Below are positions 35,343 to 44,060 of a stretch of 52,940 nucleotides of DNA, one piece after another; positions within the stretch are counted from its first letter, which is position 1, and the number at the start of each line of letters is the position of its first letter. Position numbers and translations under genes: made by a program. The DNA comes from Campylobacter concisus UNSWCS (lineage in GTDB: Bacteria; Campylobacterota; Campylobacteria; Campylobacterales; Campylobacteraceae). The notes under the pieces are model-generated. The model did not search any database and was not told the DNA's origin. It saw only the letters and a program-made list of their open reading frames with translations. Location of the stretch: the NCBI RefSeq assembly GCF_000466685.1, contig NZ_ANNG01000029.1, positions 1 through 52,940 on the forward strand, in the 5' to 3' direction.

Positions 35343-36066
35343 TGCCAAGCCTTTTTGAAAATTTATTGCAAAGCGTGCTTATTTCGCTTAGTCTTTCGTT
35401 TATCTGAGCGATCTTTTTGATCTTGTTTGGTCTAGTAAGAAGCGCATCGAAATTTGCCACAAGTGGAGTAATCTTTAAATTTAGCGCTGGCTCTTTTAAG
35501 ATCTTTATGCTCTCTTCTAAAAATTTAGTATCTCGCGCTTGCACCGCACTTTGGATAAAGATCATCTTGTCTTTTGCCTTGCTTAAAAATATACCAAGAT
35601 AGGTCGCAAACTCGCTTTTGCTTAAATTTAAAAAGCTAGCAGTCTCGCTAAACCAGCTCTCATTTAAGACCTCTTCTTCTTTATCCAAAAGCTCTTTTTC
35701 ATCTACCTTTAAATTTGGCAAGCGAAGCTTTGTCTTTGCTTTTATCGCAGCTTGCTGGTTTTGGCTGTAAATTTCTGTTTGATCGAGGATCAAAAGCTCA
35801 AAATACTCTTCATTTTTTACTGAGCTGATCTTTGAAAACTTAAGCGTCGCATTTAAAATTTTGCCGTTTTTGGTCTTTAAATTTACTCTTAAATTTGGTC
35901 TTTTAGCTAGATAATCTATAAAAATTCCAGACTCTTTGTAGTCTAAAACTAGCTCGTCAATGTCTTTATGCTCGCTTAAAAACTCCCTTATATCTTTAAA
36001 TTCAAGCAGACCAAGAGAGATATCTCCCATCGCTAAAATTTGACCGTTTTTGTCGTATATTATCAC
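35332..36066 (-). CDS. Unknown protein, probable signalling partner (PAS-like plus helical domain)
   Basis: 244 residues. The N-terminal 105 residues (IIYDKNGQILAMGDISLGLLEF ... FELLILDQTEI, given in parts) have the alternating strand pattern of a PAS-type sensor; the rest is helical and has the length of an Hpt domain (FLNLSKSEFATYLGIFLSKA) but lacks a convincing phospho-His. It starts with GTG at 36066, which overlaps the uvrC stop by 4 bases, and its end overlaps the degenerate kinase gene. No membrane helix. Function not recognised; the two overlapping genes probably act together. Confidence 0.55.
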   Translation of the reverse strand: MIIYDKNGQILAMGDISLGLLEFKDIREFLSEHKDIDELVLDYKESGIFIDYLAKRPNLRVNLKTKNGKILNATLKFSKISSVKNEEYFELLILDQTEIYSQNQQAAIKAKTKLRLPNLKVDEKELLDKEEEVLNESWFSETASFLNLSKSEFATYLGIFLSKAKDKMIFIQSAVQARDTKFLEESIKILKEPALNLKITPLVANFDALLTRPNKIKKIAQINERLSEISTLCNKFSKRLGNEG

Positions 36067-37880
36067 TTCAAATTTCCTTCTTTGAGCGTTAAAAGCTTTG
36101 CTGCTACGCTTTTGTTTGTTATTTTTGCCACTTCGTCTAAATTTGCTTCGCTGATTTTATCAAAACTTCCGTAAAAGCTGATTAATTTCGCGATACTGCC
36201 CTCAGAAACGCCAGCTTGTCTTAGCACTGATCTTTGCATATCGTTTTTCTGCCTTGTTTTTCTGTGAAAACTGATGACAAATCTATGGCTCTCATCGCGC
36301 ATTTTCTGGAAAAACTGCAGCTTTTTATCGCTCGTACTTAGGCTAAAGCTGCCATTTTTTGTGTAAATTTTATCTTTCGCTTCGCCTTTTGCGCGGTGAG
36401 CTTTGGCGTCTATTTTTTCTTTTGAGATAGCGATCACATCGACGTTTGCTCCACTGCTTGCTAAAATTTCGCAGGCTAAATTTAAAAGCGCCTCGCCCCC
36501 GTCAATAACCCAAAGATCAGGCGGACTAAGCTTATCAAACCTAAGCGCTCTAGCAGTGAGGCTCTCTCTCATCTGATCGTAGTCGTTTTTAGAGTTTAGA
36601 TGCATGTGGCGGTAGTTTTGCTTCGCCCACTCGCCATGCTCATAGCGCACCATCGCCCCGACACTTGCCTCGCCAAAAAGGTGCGAGTTGTCGTAGGCTT
36701 CGACCACGTAAGGCGTGTGAGCTAGATTAAAATACTCTTTTATCTCGTTTAATAGCTCATTATCGTGCGTTTTTAGGTATTTTTCGATGCTAACTTCAGC
36801 GTTTTTTGTAGCGATCTCGCAAATTTTACGCTTATCGCCTATTTTAGGGCAAGTGATGCTAAATTTACGTCCAAATCTCTCGTTTAAAATTTCCTCCACC
36901 AGCTCGCTATCTTCAAAGTTTTCATTGACGTAAATTTTGGTGCTGATTATTGGCTGACCAGCGATGAAGCTTTTTAAAATGGCCTGCTTATAAGCCTCGT
37001 TTATCTCGTCTTTTTGAGCGTTTTTAGCCTGCGTGATATCGGTTTTTACGCCTGTTATCTTGCCGCTTTGCACGCTAAATCTCACTGCGCAGATCATATC
37101 GTGCACGCAAGCGACCGAGTAGGCCTCAAAGTCCTCAAGCTTGGCTAAATCGACCTCAACCTTTGTTTGCATATTTTTAAGCGTCTGCATCTTATCTCTA
37201 GTCGCGGCTGCTTGCTCGTAGTCTTCAGCTTTGGCGTAGTTTAGCATGAGCTCTTCAAGGCGGGCGATTAGCAAATTTGGATTTTGCAAAGCAGCTGTGG
37301 CGTCAGCGACTATTTTGGTATAGCTCTCTTTTGAAATTTTACCCTCACATGGGGCGTAGCAGCGTTTTAGCTGGTAAAAAAGGCAGGCTTTTTTGCCTTT
37401 GATGCAGGATTTTTTCTGAACTAGGTTGAAATTTAGATAAAGCGCTTCAAGAAGCTCTCCTGCTCCACTAAAATATGGCCCAAAATAGCGTATATTTGAG
37501 CCTTTTACCACCTTTCTAGTGATCTCAAATCTAGGGAATTCATCATTTAAATTTATAAAGATATAAGGATAGGTTTTGTCGTCACGAAGCAAGATGTTGT
37601 ATTTTGGCTTAAGCTGTTTGATAAATGAATTTTCAAGTATGAGCGCGTCTGCTTCGCTTGGTGTGACGATGTATTCAAGATGCACAGCCTCGCTTATCAT
37701 CTTTGAAATTCTTGGGCTTAGCTTTTCAGCTGGGGCTAGGCTTGGGGTAAATTTAAAGTAGCTTTTGACCCTGTTTTTTAAAATTTTGGCCTTACCGACA
37801 TATAAAAGTCTGTTTTGAGCGTCAAAATATTGATATACGCCAGGCTCGTTTGGAAGCGTTCTTATCTCGTCTATTAGCAT
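36063..37880 (-). CDS. uvrC: Excinuclease ABC subunit C
   Basis: Makes both incisions in nucleotide excision repair. 605 residues: N-terminal GIY-YIG nuclease (EPGVYQYFDAQNRLLYVGKA), Cys-containing link CYAPCEG, UvrB-binding UVR motif near 200-235 (YAKAEDYEQAAATRDKMQTL), C-terminal RNase H-type nuclease (VEAYDNSHLFGEASVGAMV, VIDGG) and helix-hairpin-helix end. Complete. The start overlaps the end of the upstream unknown gene by 7 bases. Confidence 0.97.
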   Translation of the reverse strand: MLIDEIRTLPNEPGVYQYFDAQNRLLYVGKAKILKNRVKSYFKFTPSLAPAEKLSPRISKMISEAVHLEYIVTPSEADALILENSFIKQLKPKYNILLRDDKTYPYIFINLNDEFPRFEITRKVVKGSNIRYFGPYFSGAGELLEALYLNFNLVQKKSCIKGKKACLFYQLKRCYAPCEGKISKESYTKIVADATAALQNPNLLIARLEELMLNYAKAEDYEQAAATRDKMQTLKNMQTKVEVDLAKLEDFEAYSVACVHDMICAVRFSVQSGKITGVKTDITQAKNAQKDEINEAYKQAILKSFIAGQPIISTKIYVNENFEDSELVEEILNERFGRKFSITCPKIGDKRKICEIATKNAEVSIEKYLKTHDNELLNEIKEYFNLAHTPYVVEAYDNSHLFGEASVGAMVRYEHGEWAKQNYRHMHLNSKNDYDQMRESLTARALRFDKLSPPDLWVIDGGEALLNLACEILASSGANVDVIAISKEKIDAKAHRAKGEAKDKIYTKNGSFSLSTSDKKLQFFQKMRDESHRFVISFHRKTRQKNDMQRSVLRQAGVSEGSIAKLISFYGSFDKISEANLDEVAKITNKSVAAKLLTLKEGNLK

Positions 37881-38392
37881 CTTGCCTGCTCATTTTTCTT
37901 TAGCAGAATTTCTCTTAGCTCTTCAAATTTCTTATAAATTTGCTCATTTGTGGCTAAATTTTTAAACTCGCCTTTGCTTGCTGGAGTGATGAAATTTGAC
38001 CTTTGCGTAGGTTGAGGCGTGAAAAATTTTAGATATTTGCTCACGATAAATCTTATATTTTCTTCTTTTTTGTTTTTTATATAGTTGATCTCATTAAGAG
38101 GTTTTGGCTCGATGACGCTTGCAAAAATGCTATTTTTATTAAATTTGCAAAAGGTTTTTAATAACCCTTTTATATCATTTATACTACTATCACGTCTAAG
38201 CTCCAAAAGCCCTGAGGGATGAGTGAGAACGAAGGTTAAAATGCCTTCTCTAACATAGCAAAAAGCTATGTAAAACCGCTTTGCTTTACCCATGAGGCGC
38301 AGAAGCTCTCGGCACTCGTCTGCCATGCTTAATTTTTCTTTATACAAAGGATTTTCGTGGATAGCATCTATCATAAATTTGGCGTCTTTCAT
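37874..38392 (-). CDS. Hypothetical protein upstream of uvrC
   Basis: 172 residues, mixed alpha/beta with a Lys-rich C-terminus, no signal peptide or membrane helix. The segment GILTFVLTHPSGLLELRRDS followed by an amphipathic helix slightly recalls DUF721/DciA-type proteins, but I cannot confirm it. ATG at 38392 has no good ribosome site; an ATG at 38374 or the one in SMADEC further in is possible, which matters because the 5' end overlaps a divergent small lipoprotein gene. It is coupled to uvrC. Confidence 0.65.
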   Translation of the reverse strand: MKDAKFMIDAIHENPLYKEKLSMADECRELLRLMGKAKRFYIAFCYVREGILTFVLTHPSGLLELRRDSSINDIKGLLKTFCKFNKNSIFASVIEPKPLNEINYIKNKKEENIRFIVSKYLKFFTPQPTQRSNFITPASKGEFKNLATNEQIYKKFEELREILLKKNEQARC

Positions 38393-38524
38393 AAGGCAAT
38401 CTTATCATCTTTTATTTTAATTTTCGCTCTTTTTGCACTTAGTGGCTGCGGCTACAAGGACGATCCATTTTATGGCGATGCACCTGTAAAAGAGAAAAAA
38501 ACTGACAAGATCAATAAAATTTGA
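38357..38524 (+). CDS. Small LptM/YifL-like lipoprotein
   Basis: A 55-codon frame starting at GTG 38357 with a AAAGG box 6 bases upstream. The signal segment HKAILSSFILIFALFALSGC ends in a lipobox (LSGC, Cys31) and the mature 25 residues start CGYKDDPFYGDAP, resembling the CGxKxPxY opening of LptM (YifL), a lipoprotein that helps LptD mature; the rest is Lys-rich. The first 36 bases overlap the divergent gene that starts at 38392. The lipoprotein call is firm on motif; the LptM tie is inference from the short similarity. Confidence 0.72.
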   Translation: MDSIYHKFGVFHKAILSSFILIFALFALSGCGYKDDPFYGDAPVKEKKTDKINKI

Positions 38525-38601
38525 TCTTAAATTTGGCGTAAGATAAAAATGTAATGCAAGCTTAATAAATTTAACTAACCTAAATTTTAGGCTCATTTAA
38601 G

Positions 38602-38607
38602 TAAAAT
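38602..38607 (+). promoter_or_regulatory. -10 box for nhaD
   Basis: TAAAAT 30 bases before the ATG, with CATTTAAG upstream and an AAGGAGAG ribosome site between. Confidence 0.55.
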
Positions 38608-38637
38608 ACGCAAATTTTTATCTTACAAGGAGAGTAT

Positions 38638-40026
38638 ATGAGGTTATTTGGACTTCTAGGCTTGTTTTTTGCTATAGCCTTTGGTGCTGACGGAGAAGCT
38701 GCGGCTATTGACTTAACTACTACATGGGCGGGAATTTTATCGCTTATCATTTTTGTTGTTGGATACTTTTTCATAGCAGCAGAAGAGAATTTTCACATCG
38801 ACAAGGCAAAACCTGCCATTTTTATCGGCACTTTTATGTTCCTACTTATCGGCGTTTATATGCTTATAAATGGCATGGATGTGCATTTGCTAGAGCACGA
38901 GGTAAATCACCTAATCCTAGAGATAGCTCAGATCGTTTTTTTCTTGATGGTAGCGATGACATTTATCGAGGCACTTGTTGAAAGAGATGTGTTTAACGCA
39001 CTTAAATACAACCTAGTTTCAAAAGGCTACACTTACAGAAAGCTATTTTGGCTAACTGGTATTTTGGCATTTTTCATTAGCCCAGTGGCTGATAACCTAA
39101 CAACAGCGCTTATCCTATCAACCGTTCTTTTAACGATAGATAGAAATAATACAAATTTCCTAGTCGCAGGTGCGATAAATATCGTCGTAGCAGCAAACGC
39201 AGGCGGAGCGTGGAGTCCATTTGGCGATATCACTACACTTATGGTTTGGGCGGCTGGCAAGTCACCATTCTTAGACTTTTTTGCACTTTTCCCAGCTTCA
39301 TTTATCGGCTGGTTTGTGACAGCGTTTTTACTTTCACGCATCGTGCCAAATACTGCACCTCATTTTGACGTGGCAAATGAGCCAAAAGTGGTTATGAAAA
39401 AGGGCGGTAAAGCGGTTATCTTTATAGGTGCATTTACTATCTTTTGTGCAGTTATGATGCACCAGTTATTTCACTTGCCAGCTATGTGGGGCATGATGTT
39501 TGGCTTCTCGCTACTTAGCCTTTATACGTATTATTTCAAAAAAGCTCACAAAGACGAAGAACCTATGAATGTCTTTCACTATATGTCAAAGATCGAGAAC
39601 AACACGCTATTTTTCTTCTTTGGAATTTTAGCTGCAGTTGGCGCTCTTCACTTTGCTGGATTTTTAAATTACGCTGTGTCACTTTATGATAAATTTGGCT
39701 CAACACCTGTAAATATCGGTGTTGGCTTCCTCTCAGCAGTCGTTGATAACGTCCCTGTTATGTCAGCTGTGCTAAAAGCAAATCCAGCTATGGGAGCTGA
39801 TGCGGGCGAGGCTATGAGTCAGTGGCTACTAGTGACACTTACAGCTGGTATCGGCGGTTCGATGATCAGTTTTGGCTCAGCAGCTGGCGTTGGAGTAATG
39901 GGTAAATTAAAAGGAATTTATACCTTTGGTGCGCATATGAAATATGCATGGATGGTAGTTTTAGGATACATCGTATCACTCATTGTTTGGTATGTGCAGT
40001 TTGAAATTTTTCACATCTACTTTTAA
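38638..40026 (+). CDS. nhaD: NhaD-type sodium/proton antiporter
   Basis: Inner-membrane antiporter of the IT superfamily; expels Na+ in exchange for protons. 462 residues: a cleavable-looking N-terminal segment (LFGLLGLFFAIAFGADG), then about 11-12 membrane helices. Conserved blocks are FFISPVADNLTTALILSTVL (loop with Asp-Asn), NIVVAANAGGAWSPFGDITT and the repeat-related VDNVPVMSAV; the paired Pro-Asp-Asn motifs are the ion-binding sites of the two halves. It ends 10 bases before guaA and probably shares its transcript. Confidence 0.92.
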   Translation: MRLFGLLGLFFAIAFGADGEAAAIDLTTTWAGILSLIIFVVGYFFIAAEENFHIDKAKPAIFIGTFMFLLIGVYMLINGMDVHLLEHEVNHLILEIAQIVFFLMVAMTFIEALVERDVFNALKYNLVSKGYTYRKLFWLTGILAFFISPVADNLTTALILSTVLLTIDRNNTNFLVAGAINIVVAANAGGAWSPFGDITTLMVWAAGKSPFLDFFALFPASFIGWFVTAFLLSRIVPNTAPHFDVANEPKVVMKKGGKAVIFIGAFTIFCAVMMHQLFHLPAMWGMMFGFSLLSLYTYYFKKAHKDEEPMNVFHYMSKIENNTLFFFFGILAAVGALHFAGFLNYAVSLYDKFGSTPVNIGVGFLSAVVDNVPVMSAVLKANPAMGADAGEAMSQWLLVTLTAGIGGSMISFGSAAGVGVMGKLKGIYTFGAHMKYAWMVVLGYIVSLIVWYVQFEIFHIYF

Positions 40027-40036
40027 AAGGTTATAA

Positions 40037-41569
40037 ATGAACAATACGATTATAGTTTTGGACTTTGGTTCGCAGTATACTCAGCTAATAGCTAGAAGGC
40101 TAAGAGAAGAAGGAGTTTATACTGAAATTTTGCCATTTAACGCAAAACTAAGCGATATAAAGGCGAAAGATCCAAAAGGTATCATTCTAAGTGGTGGTCC
40201 AGCTAGCGTTTATGCTAAAGATGCCTACTTTTGCGATAACGGCGTCTTTGAGCTAAACATCCCTATACTTGGCGTTTGCTACGGCATGCAGCTACTTGCT
40301 CACACACATGGTGCTGAGGTTTTAGCAGCTGATCACAAAGAGTACGGCAAGGCTGAACTTAGCGTCGTAAAAGAGCACGATCTTTTTAAAGATACACCTT
40401 CAAAACAAATCGTATGGATGAGCCATAGCGACTATGTAAAAGACCTGCCAAAGGGCTTTGAGGCGATTGCGATTAGCGAAAATTCGCCTTATTGCGCTTT
40501 TGGCGATGATAAACGTAAATTTTATGCGATCCAGTTTCACGCAGAGGTGCAACATAGCGAGTATGGCACGCAAATTTTAAAGAATTTTGCTAAATATATC
40601 TGCGGCTGCGAGAGCACTTGGAACATGGGAAGCTTCGCTAAAAATAAGATAGAAGAGATCAGAAAAACAGTGGGCGCTCACAAGGTGCTTTGCGCGGTTA
40701 GTGGCGGCGTGGATAGCTCTGTGACTGCGGCACTTTTAGCAGCTGCTGTGCCTGAAAATTTGATCCTTGTTTTTGTCGATAACGGACTTCTTAGAACAAA
40801 CGAAAAAGAGCAAGTTGAAGCTACATTTAGAACCAAGCTTGGCGTTGAGCTAGTTAGCATAGACGCGAGCGAGACCTTTCTTGGCCGCTTGGCCGGCGTC
40901 GTTGATCCTGAGAAAAAACGCAAGATCATAGGCGAGACATTTATAGAAATTTTTGAAAAAGAGGCTAAGAAGCATGGCGATGTGAAATTTCTAGCTCAAG
41001 GCACTCTTTATACTGACATCATCGAAAGCTCAGTCGTTGGCTCAAGCAAGACGATAAAGAGCCACCACAACGTTGGAGGCTTGCCTGATTGGATGACATT
41101 TGAGCTGATAGAGCCTTTAAGAGAGATTTTTAAAGACGAGGTTAGAAAACTAGGACTTGAGCTTGGACTAAGCCGCGAGCTAGTTTTTCGCCATCCTTTC
41201 CCTGGACCTGGCCTTGCTATCCGCATCATGGGCGAGGTAAATAAACCAAGTCTTGAGTTACTTCGTAAAGCTGACGTGATTTTGCGCGATGAGCTAAAAA
41301 GTAGTGGCTGGTATAACAAAACTTGGCAGGCATTTTGCGTACTTTTAAATGTAAATTCTGTTGGCGTTATGGGAGATAACCGCACCTACGAAAACGCTGT
41401 TTGTGTGCGCGTGGTCGATGCAAGTGATGGCATGACTGCAAGTTTTTCAAGACTTCCTTATGATCTGCTTGAAAACGTAAGCCGCCGCATCATAAACGAG
41501 GTAAATGGCATAAACCGCGTAGTTTATGACATCTCAAGCAAGCCACCTGCAACTATCGAGTGGGAGTAA
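40037..41569 (+). CDS. guaA: GMP synthase (glutamine-hydrolysing)
   Basis: XMP to GMP with glutamine. 510 residues: class I glutaminase with nucleophile Cys81 in [10 protein letters not shown] and His/Glu in [14 protein letters not shown]-pyrophosphatase with PP loop [10 protein letters not shown]-terminal dimerisation domain ending in KPPATIEWE. Complete. Followed by a terminator hairpin. Confidence 0.98.
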   Translation: MNNTIIVLDFGSQYTQLIARRLREEGVYTEILPFNAKLSDIKAKDPKGIILSGGPASVYAKDAYFCDNGVFELNIPILGVCYGMQLLAHTHGAEVLAADHKEYGKAELSVVKEHDLFKDTPSKQIVWMSHSDYVKDLPKGFEAIAISENSPYCAFGDDKRKFYAIQFHAEVQHSEYGTQILKNFAKYICGCESTWNMGSFAKNKIEEIRKTVGAHKVLCAVSGGVDSSVTAALLAAAVPENLILVFVDNGLLRTNEKEQVEATFRTKLGVELVSIDASETFLGRLAGVVDPEKKRKIIGETFIEIFEKEAKKHGDVKFLAQGTLYTDIIESSVVGSSKTIKSHHNVGGLPDWMTFELIEPLREIFKDEVRKLGLELGLSRELVFRHPFPGPGLAIRIMGEVNKPSLELLRKADVILRDELKSSGWYNKTWQAFCVLLNVNSVGVMGDNRTYENAVCVRVVDASDGMTASFSRLPYDLLENVSRRIINEVNGINRVVYDISSKPPATIEWE

Positions 41570-41571
41570 AT

Positions 41572-41595
41572 TTAAAGGTGGTTTGCCACCTTTAA
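41572..41595 (+). terminator. Hairpin terminator after guaA
   Basis: A perfect 10-bp stem (41572-41581 with 41586-41595), loop TTTG, immediately after the stop codon. Confidence 0.75.
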
Positions 41596-41686
41596 CTCCT
41601 TTAAACTTGTAAATTTAATCTCTTAAAAATTTTCTCCGCAAATTTTATTTTAATTGACTTTTTTATTTATAAATTTTTAGTCAAAT

Positions 41687-42064
41687 TTGTATTATTTAAG
41701 GTTTGTGAGTGAGTTTTTTGACGCCACAAAAGCCACCATCATCGGCTCACGTGTGGGATATAGAAGTTACAGCGGAGATAGATTTTCGATAATCGGCGCC
41801 CTGCACGATGAGAAGTTTTATAAGCAAAACTACAAAGGGCTATTTTGGAGTAAAAATAAAGATAATAATCCAAAAGCAAGCTACGAAAAAAACGTCTTTG
41901 TAAATTTTGCTCACGGATCACGTGGCCTTGGCACGGCGATACTTGGAGCAAATTTAATAATGGATCTTGTGCTTGCTCGCCCACTTTGTATAGAAAGATC
42001 GCTATTTTTTGAGCTTCATCCTGCTAGATTTTTGATAAGAAAGTTAAAAAAAGGACTAAAATAG
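41687..42064 (+). pseudogene. mnmC: Remnant of mnmC, C-terminal end only
   Basis: MnmC (FAD oxidoreductase plus methyltransferase that completes mnm5s2U in tRNA) is normally over 600 residues; only about the last 120 remain. Signature pieces are GYRSYSGDRFSIIGAL, FVNFAHGSRGLGTAILGANL and FFELHPARFLIRKL, which close the FAD domain. The frame opens with TTG at 41687 without ribosome site, and nothing upstream (41596-41686) resembles the missing part. It cannot bind FAD, as the N-terminal dinucleotide fold is absent. Reading-frame intactness over 125 codons suggests a recent loss, or that only the 3' end was left by a deletion. Confidence 0.82.
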
Positions 42065-42072
42065 TCAAATTC

Positions 42073-42088
42073 CTTAACATATGTTAAG
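42073..42088. promoter_or_regulatory. Perfect 16-bp palindrome, candidate operator
   Basis: CTTAACATATGTTAAG sits where the -35 region of the cupin gene promoter would be. It fits a dimeric repressor; the regulator is unknown. Confidence 0.55.
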
Positions 42089-42109
42089 AACTGTTATCAA
42101 AACTTGCAT

Positions 42110-42115
42110 TATAAT
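42110..42115 (+). promoter_or_regulatory. -10 box for the double-cupin gene
   Basis: TATAAT 24 bases before the ATG; a AAAGG box lies between. Confidence 0.65.
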
Positions 42116-42138
42116 CCTTCACAAAAAAAGGATAAAAA

Positions 42139-42783
42139 ATGAGTCAAATTTATAATCTCGATAAAGACACAAAGATAGTTGAAAAAAGCGTCGTTAGCAA
42201 AAGGCTCTTTCAAAACAAAAACGCAAGCATCGATATATACGCATTTGACGAGGGCGAGGAGCTTGATCACGAGATGCTTTTTATAGATAGCCTTGCCTTT
42301 GTCATTGACGGCGAAGCGCAGCTTGAATACGGCGAAAAGCAAATGAGGCTTGGACGCGACGAAGCCTGCCTTATCGAGGCAAAAACTTGGCGAAAGCTCA
42401 AATTTACAAAGAAAACAAAATATTTACTAATAGATTTTAAGGAGAATGTTATGATAGATCATTTAGACAAAGCGAGTGTTTTTAGCCTCGCAGATGCCGT
42501 TAGTTACGAGAGTGGCAAGATAGTTAGCAAAACGCTTGTCAAAAACGAAAATGGCTCGATGTCGCTGCTTAGTTTTGACAAAGACCAAGAGCTCTCAACC
42601 CACGCAGCACCAGGCGATGCGCTACTTATCGCGCTTGATGGCGAGCTTGATTTGAAAATAGCTGATGAGAGCTTTCATCTAGTAAAGGGCGATAGCATCG
42701 TGCTTCCAGGTAAGATCCCACACGGCCTAAAAGTGAAAGACAAATTCAAAATGCTTCTAATCGTCACAAAAGATAAAATGTAA
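42139..42783 (+). CDS. Double-cupin protein
   Basis: 214 residues made of two cupin domains: residues 1-103 and 105-214 show the same strand pattern (FVIDGEAQLEYGEKQMRLGRDEACLIEAKT against IALDGELDLKIADESFHLVKGDSIVLPGKIPHG, in parts). Only the second half has the PGxxPHG end with a His; metal His residues are few, so an enzyme role is uncertain. An in-frame ATG at 42451 with a perfect AAGGAG box 6 bases upstream could start the second domain alone (110 residues). The gene stands alone between a palindromic operator and a strong terminator, so is probably regulated by its own signal. Substrate unknown. Confidence 0.75.
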   Translation: MSQIYNLDKDTKIVEKSVVSKRLFQNKNASIDIYAFDEGEELDHEMLFIDSLAFVIDGEAQLEYGEKQMRLGRDEACLIEAKTWRKLKFTKKTKYLLIDFKENVMIDHLDKASVFSLADAVSYESGKIVSKTLVKNENGSMSLLSFDKDQELSTHAAPGDALLIALDGELDLKIADESFHLVKGDSIVLPGKIPHGLKVKDKFKMLLIVTKDKM

Positions 42784-42809
42784 AAAAAGCCCTATTTTAG
42801 GGCTTTTTT
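42783..42809 (+). terminator. Rho-independent terminator after double-cupin gene
   Basis: A 12-bp stem AAAAAAGCCCTA/TAGGGCTTTTTT with a 3-base loop and T-tract, directly at the stop codon. Confidence 0.92.
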
Positions 42810-42873
42810 CATATCAAAAACTACAAATTTAACTTTAAATTTACCTTTAATAATCAAAAAAGCAAAGCCATAA

Positions 42874-42879
42874 TATAAT
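42874..42879 (+). promoter_or_regulatory. -10 box for the Bcr/CflA transporter gene
   Basis: TATAAT 20 bases before the ATG, after the previous terminator. Confidence 0.6.
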
Positions 42880-42899
42880 CGTTTTTAAAAAGAAGAGCG

Positions 42900-44060
42900 A
42901 TGAGAAAAGAAAACTCCAAACTATTTTTACTACTATTTTTAGGCGTGCTTTCAGCCTTTGGACCATTTGTCACAGACCTTTACTTGCCAGCACTTCCAGC
43001 CATAACTGAGTGGTTTAGCACAAGCGTTTCAGCCACGCAGCTAACGATCACCACTTCGATGGCAGGCCTTGCGATCGGTCAGCTAATAATTGGCCCAATC
43101 AGCGATAAATTTGGCCGAAAAACGCCACTTACCATCTCGCTCATCGTCTATACGGTAAGCACGATTTTTATATTTTTTGCGCAAAATATCCAGTTTTTTA
43201 TCTTCATGCGCATCATTCAAGGTCTTGCAAGTGCGGGCAGTCTCGTCATCTCAAGAGCCGTTGTGAGCGACCTTTATAAGGGTCATGAGATGACAAAATT
43301 CTTTAGCCTTATGATGGTTATAAACGGCCTTGCTCCGATACTTTCGCCAATAGGTGGCAGCTTGCTGCTTAAATTTACCGACTGGCGCGGCATCTTTATG
43401 GCACTAACTATCATTGGCATTGTGCTATTTATCGCAAATTTTTACTTCAAAGAGAGCCTAAACCAGAGAGATCGCTTAAAAGTACCACTGCTTCAGACTT
43501 ACGGCGTCTTTGGCAAAATTTTAAGAAAAAAGAAATTTATGCTCTTTATTGCGATACAGACATTTACTATGGGCGCGATGTTTGCCTATATCGCGGCATC
43601 TTCTTTTATATTTCAGGATTTTTACTCGCTAAGTCCATTAAGCTACGGTTTTTGCTTTGGGGCAAATGGTCTAGCCATCGTCATAGGTGCTAGACTTGCA
43701 AGCTTGCTAAATGAACGAAAAGCGCTAAAAACTGGGCTTTTTGGCACCTTGTTTGCTAGCATTTTTGTTGCACTCATGCTTTGCTCTAAATTTGAAGTGA
43801 TCGGCGTTATCATCGCATTTTTCTTGCTTTTGCTCTTTACTGGCTTTATCTTACCAACGGCCTCTTCGCTAGCGATGAACGAGGGCAGAGAGTACGCTGG
43901 CTCAGCCTCGGCAGTGCTTGGATTTTGCCCATTTTTCTTAGGCGGCGTCATCTCTCCATTAGTTGGGCTTGGTGACATTTTTTACTCGACGTCAATAGCC
44001 ATTTTAACTTGCAGCGTGCTTGCTTTTATCTCATTTTTAGGACTAAAAAGAGTTGCGTAA
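42900..44060 (+). CDS. Bcr/CflA-family drug efflux transporter (MFS)
   Basis: Proton-driven exporter of the DHA1 family, 386 residues with 12 predicted membrane helices. Family marks: GPFVTDLYLPALPAI in helix 1, the MFS signature GPISDKFGRKTPL between helices 2 and 3, and RIIQGLASAGSLVISRAVVSDLY with motif C-like LAPILSPIGGSLL. Known members export bicyclomycin, chloramphenicol or small metabolites; the substrate here is open. Overlaps hemD by 8 bases. Confidence 0.9.
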   Translation: MRKENSKLFLLLFLGVLSAFGPFVTDLYLPALPAITEWFSTSVSATQLTITTSMAGLAIGQLIIGPISDKFGRKTPLTISLIVYTVSTIFIFFAQNIQFFIFMRIIQGLASAGSLVISRAVVSDLYKGHEMTKFFSLMMVINGLAPILSPIGGSLLLKFTDWRGIFMALTIIGIVLFIANFYFKESLNQRDRLKVPLLQTYGVFGKILRKKKFMLFIAIQTFTMGAMFAYIAASSFIFQDFYSLSPLSYGFCFGANGLAIVIGARLASLLNERKALKTGLFGTLFASIFVALMLCSKFEVIGVIIAFFLLLLFTGFILPTASSLAMNEGREYAGSASAVLGFCPFFLGGVISPLVGLGDIFYSTSIAILTCSVLAFISFLGLKRVA

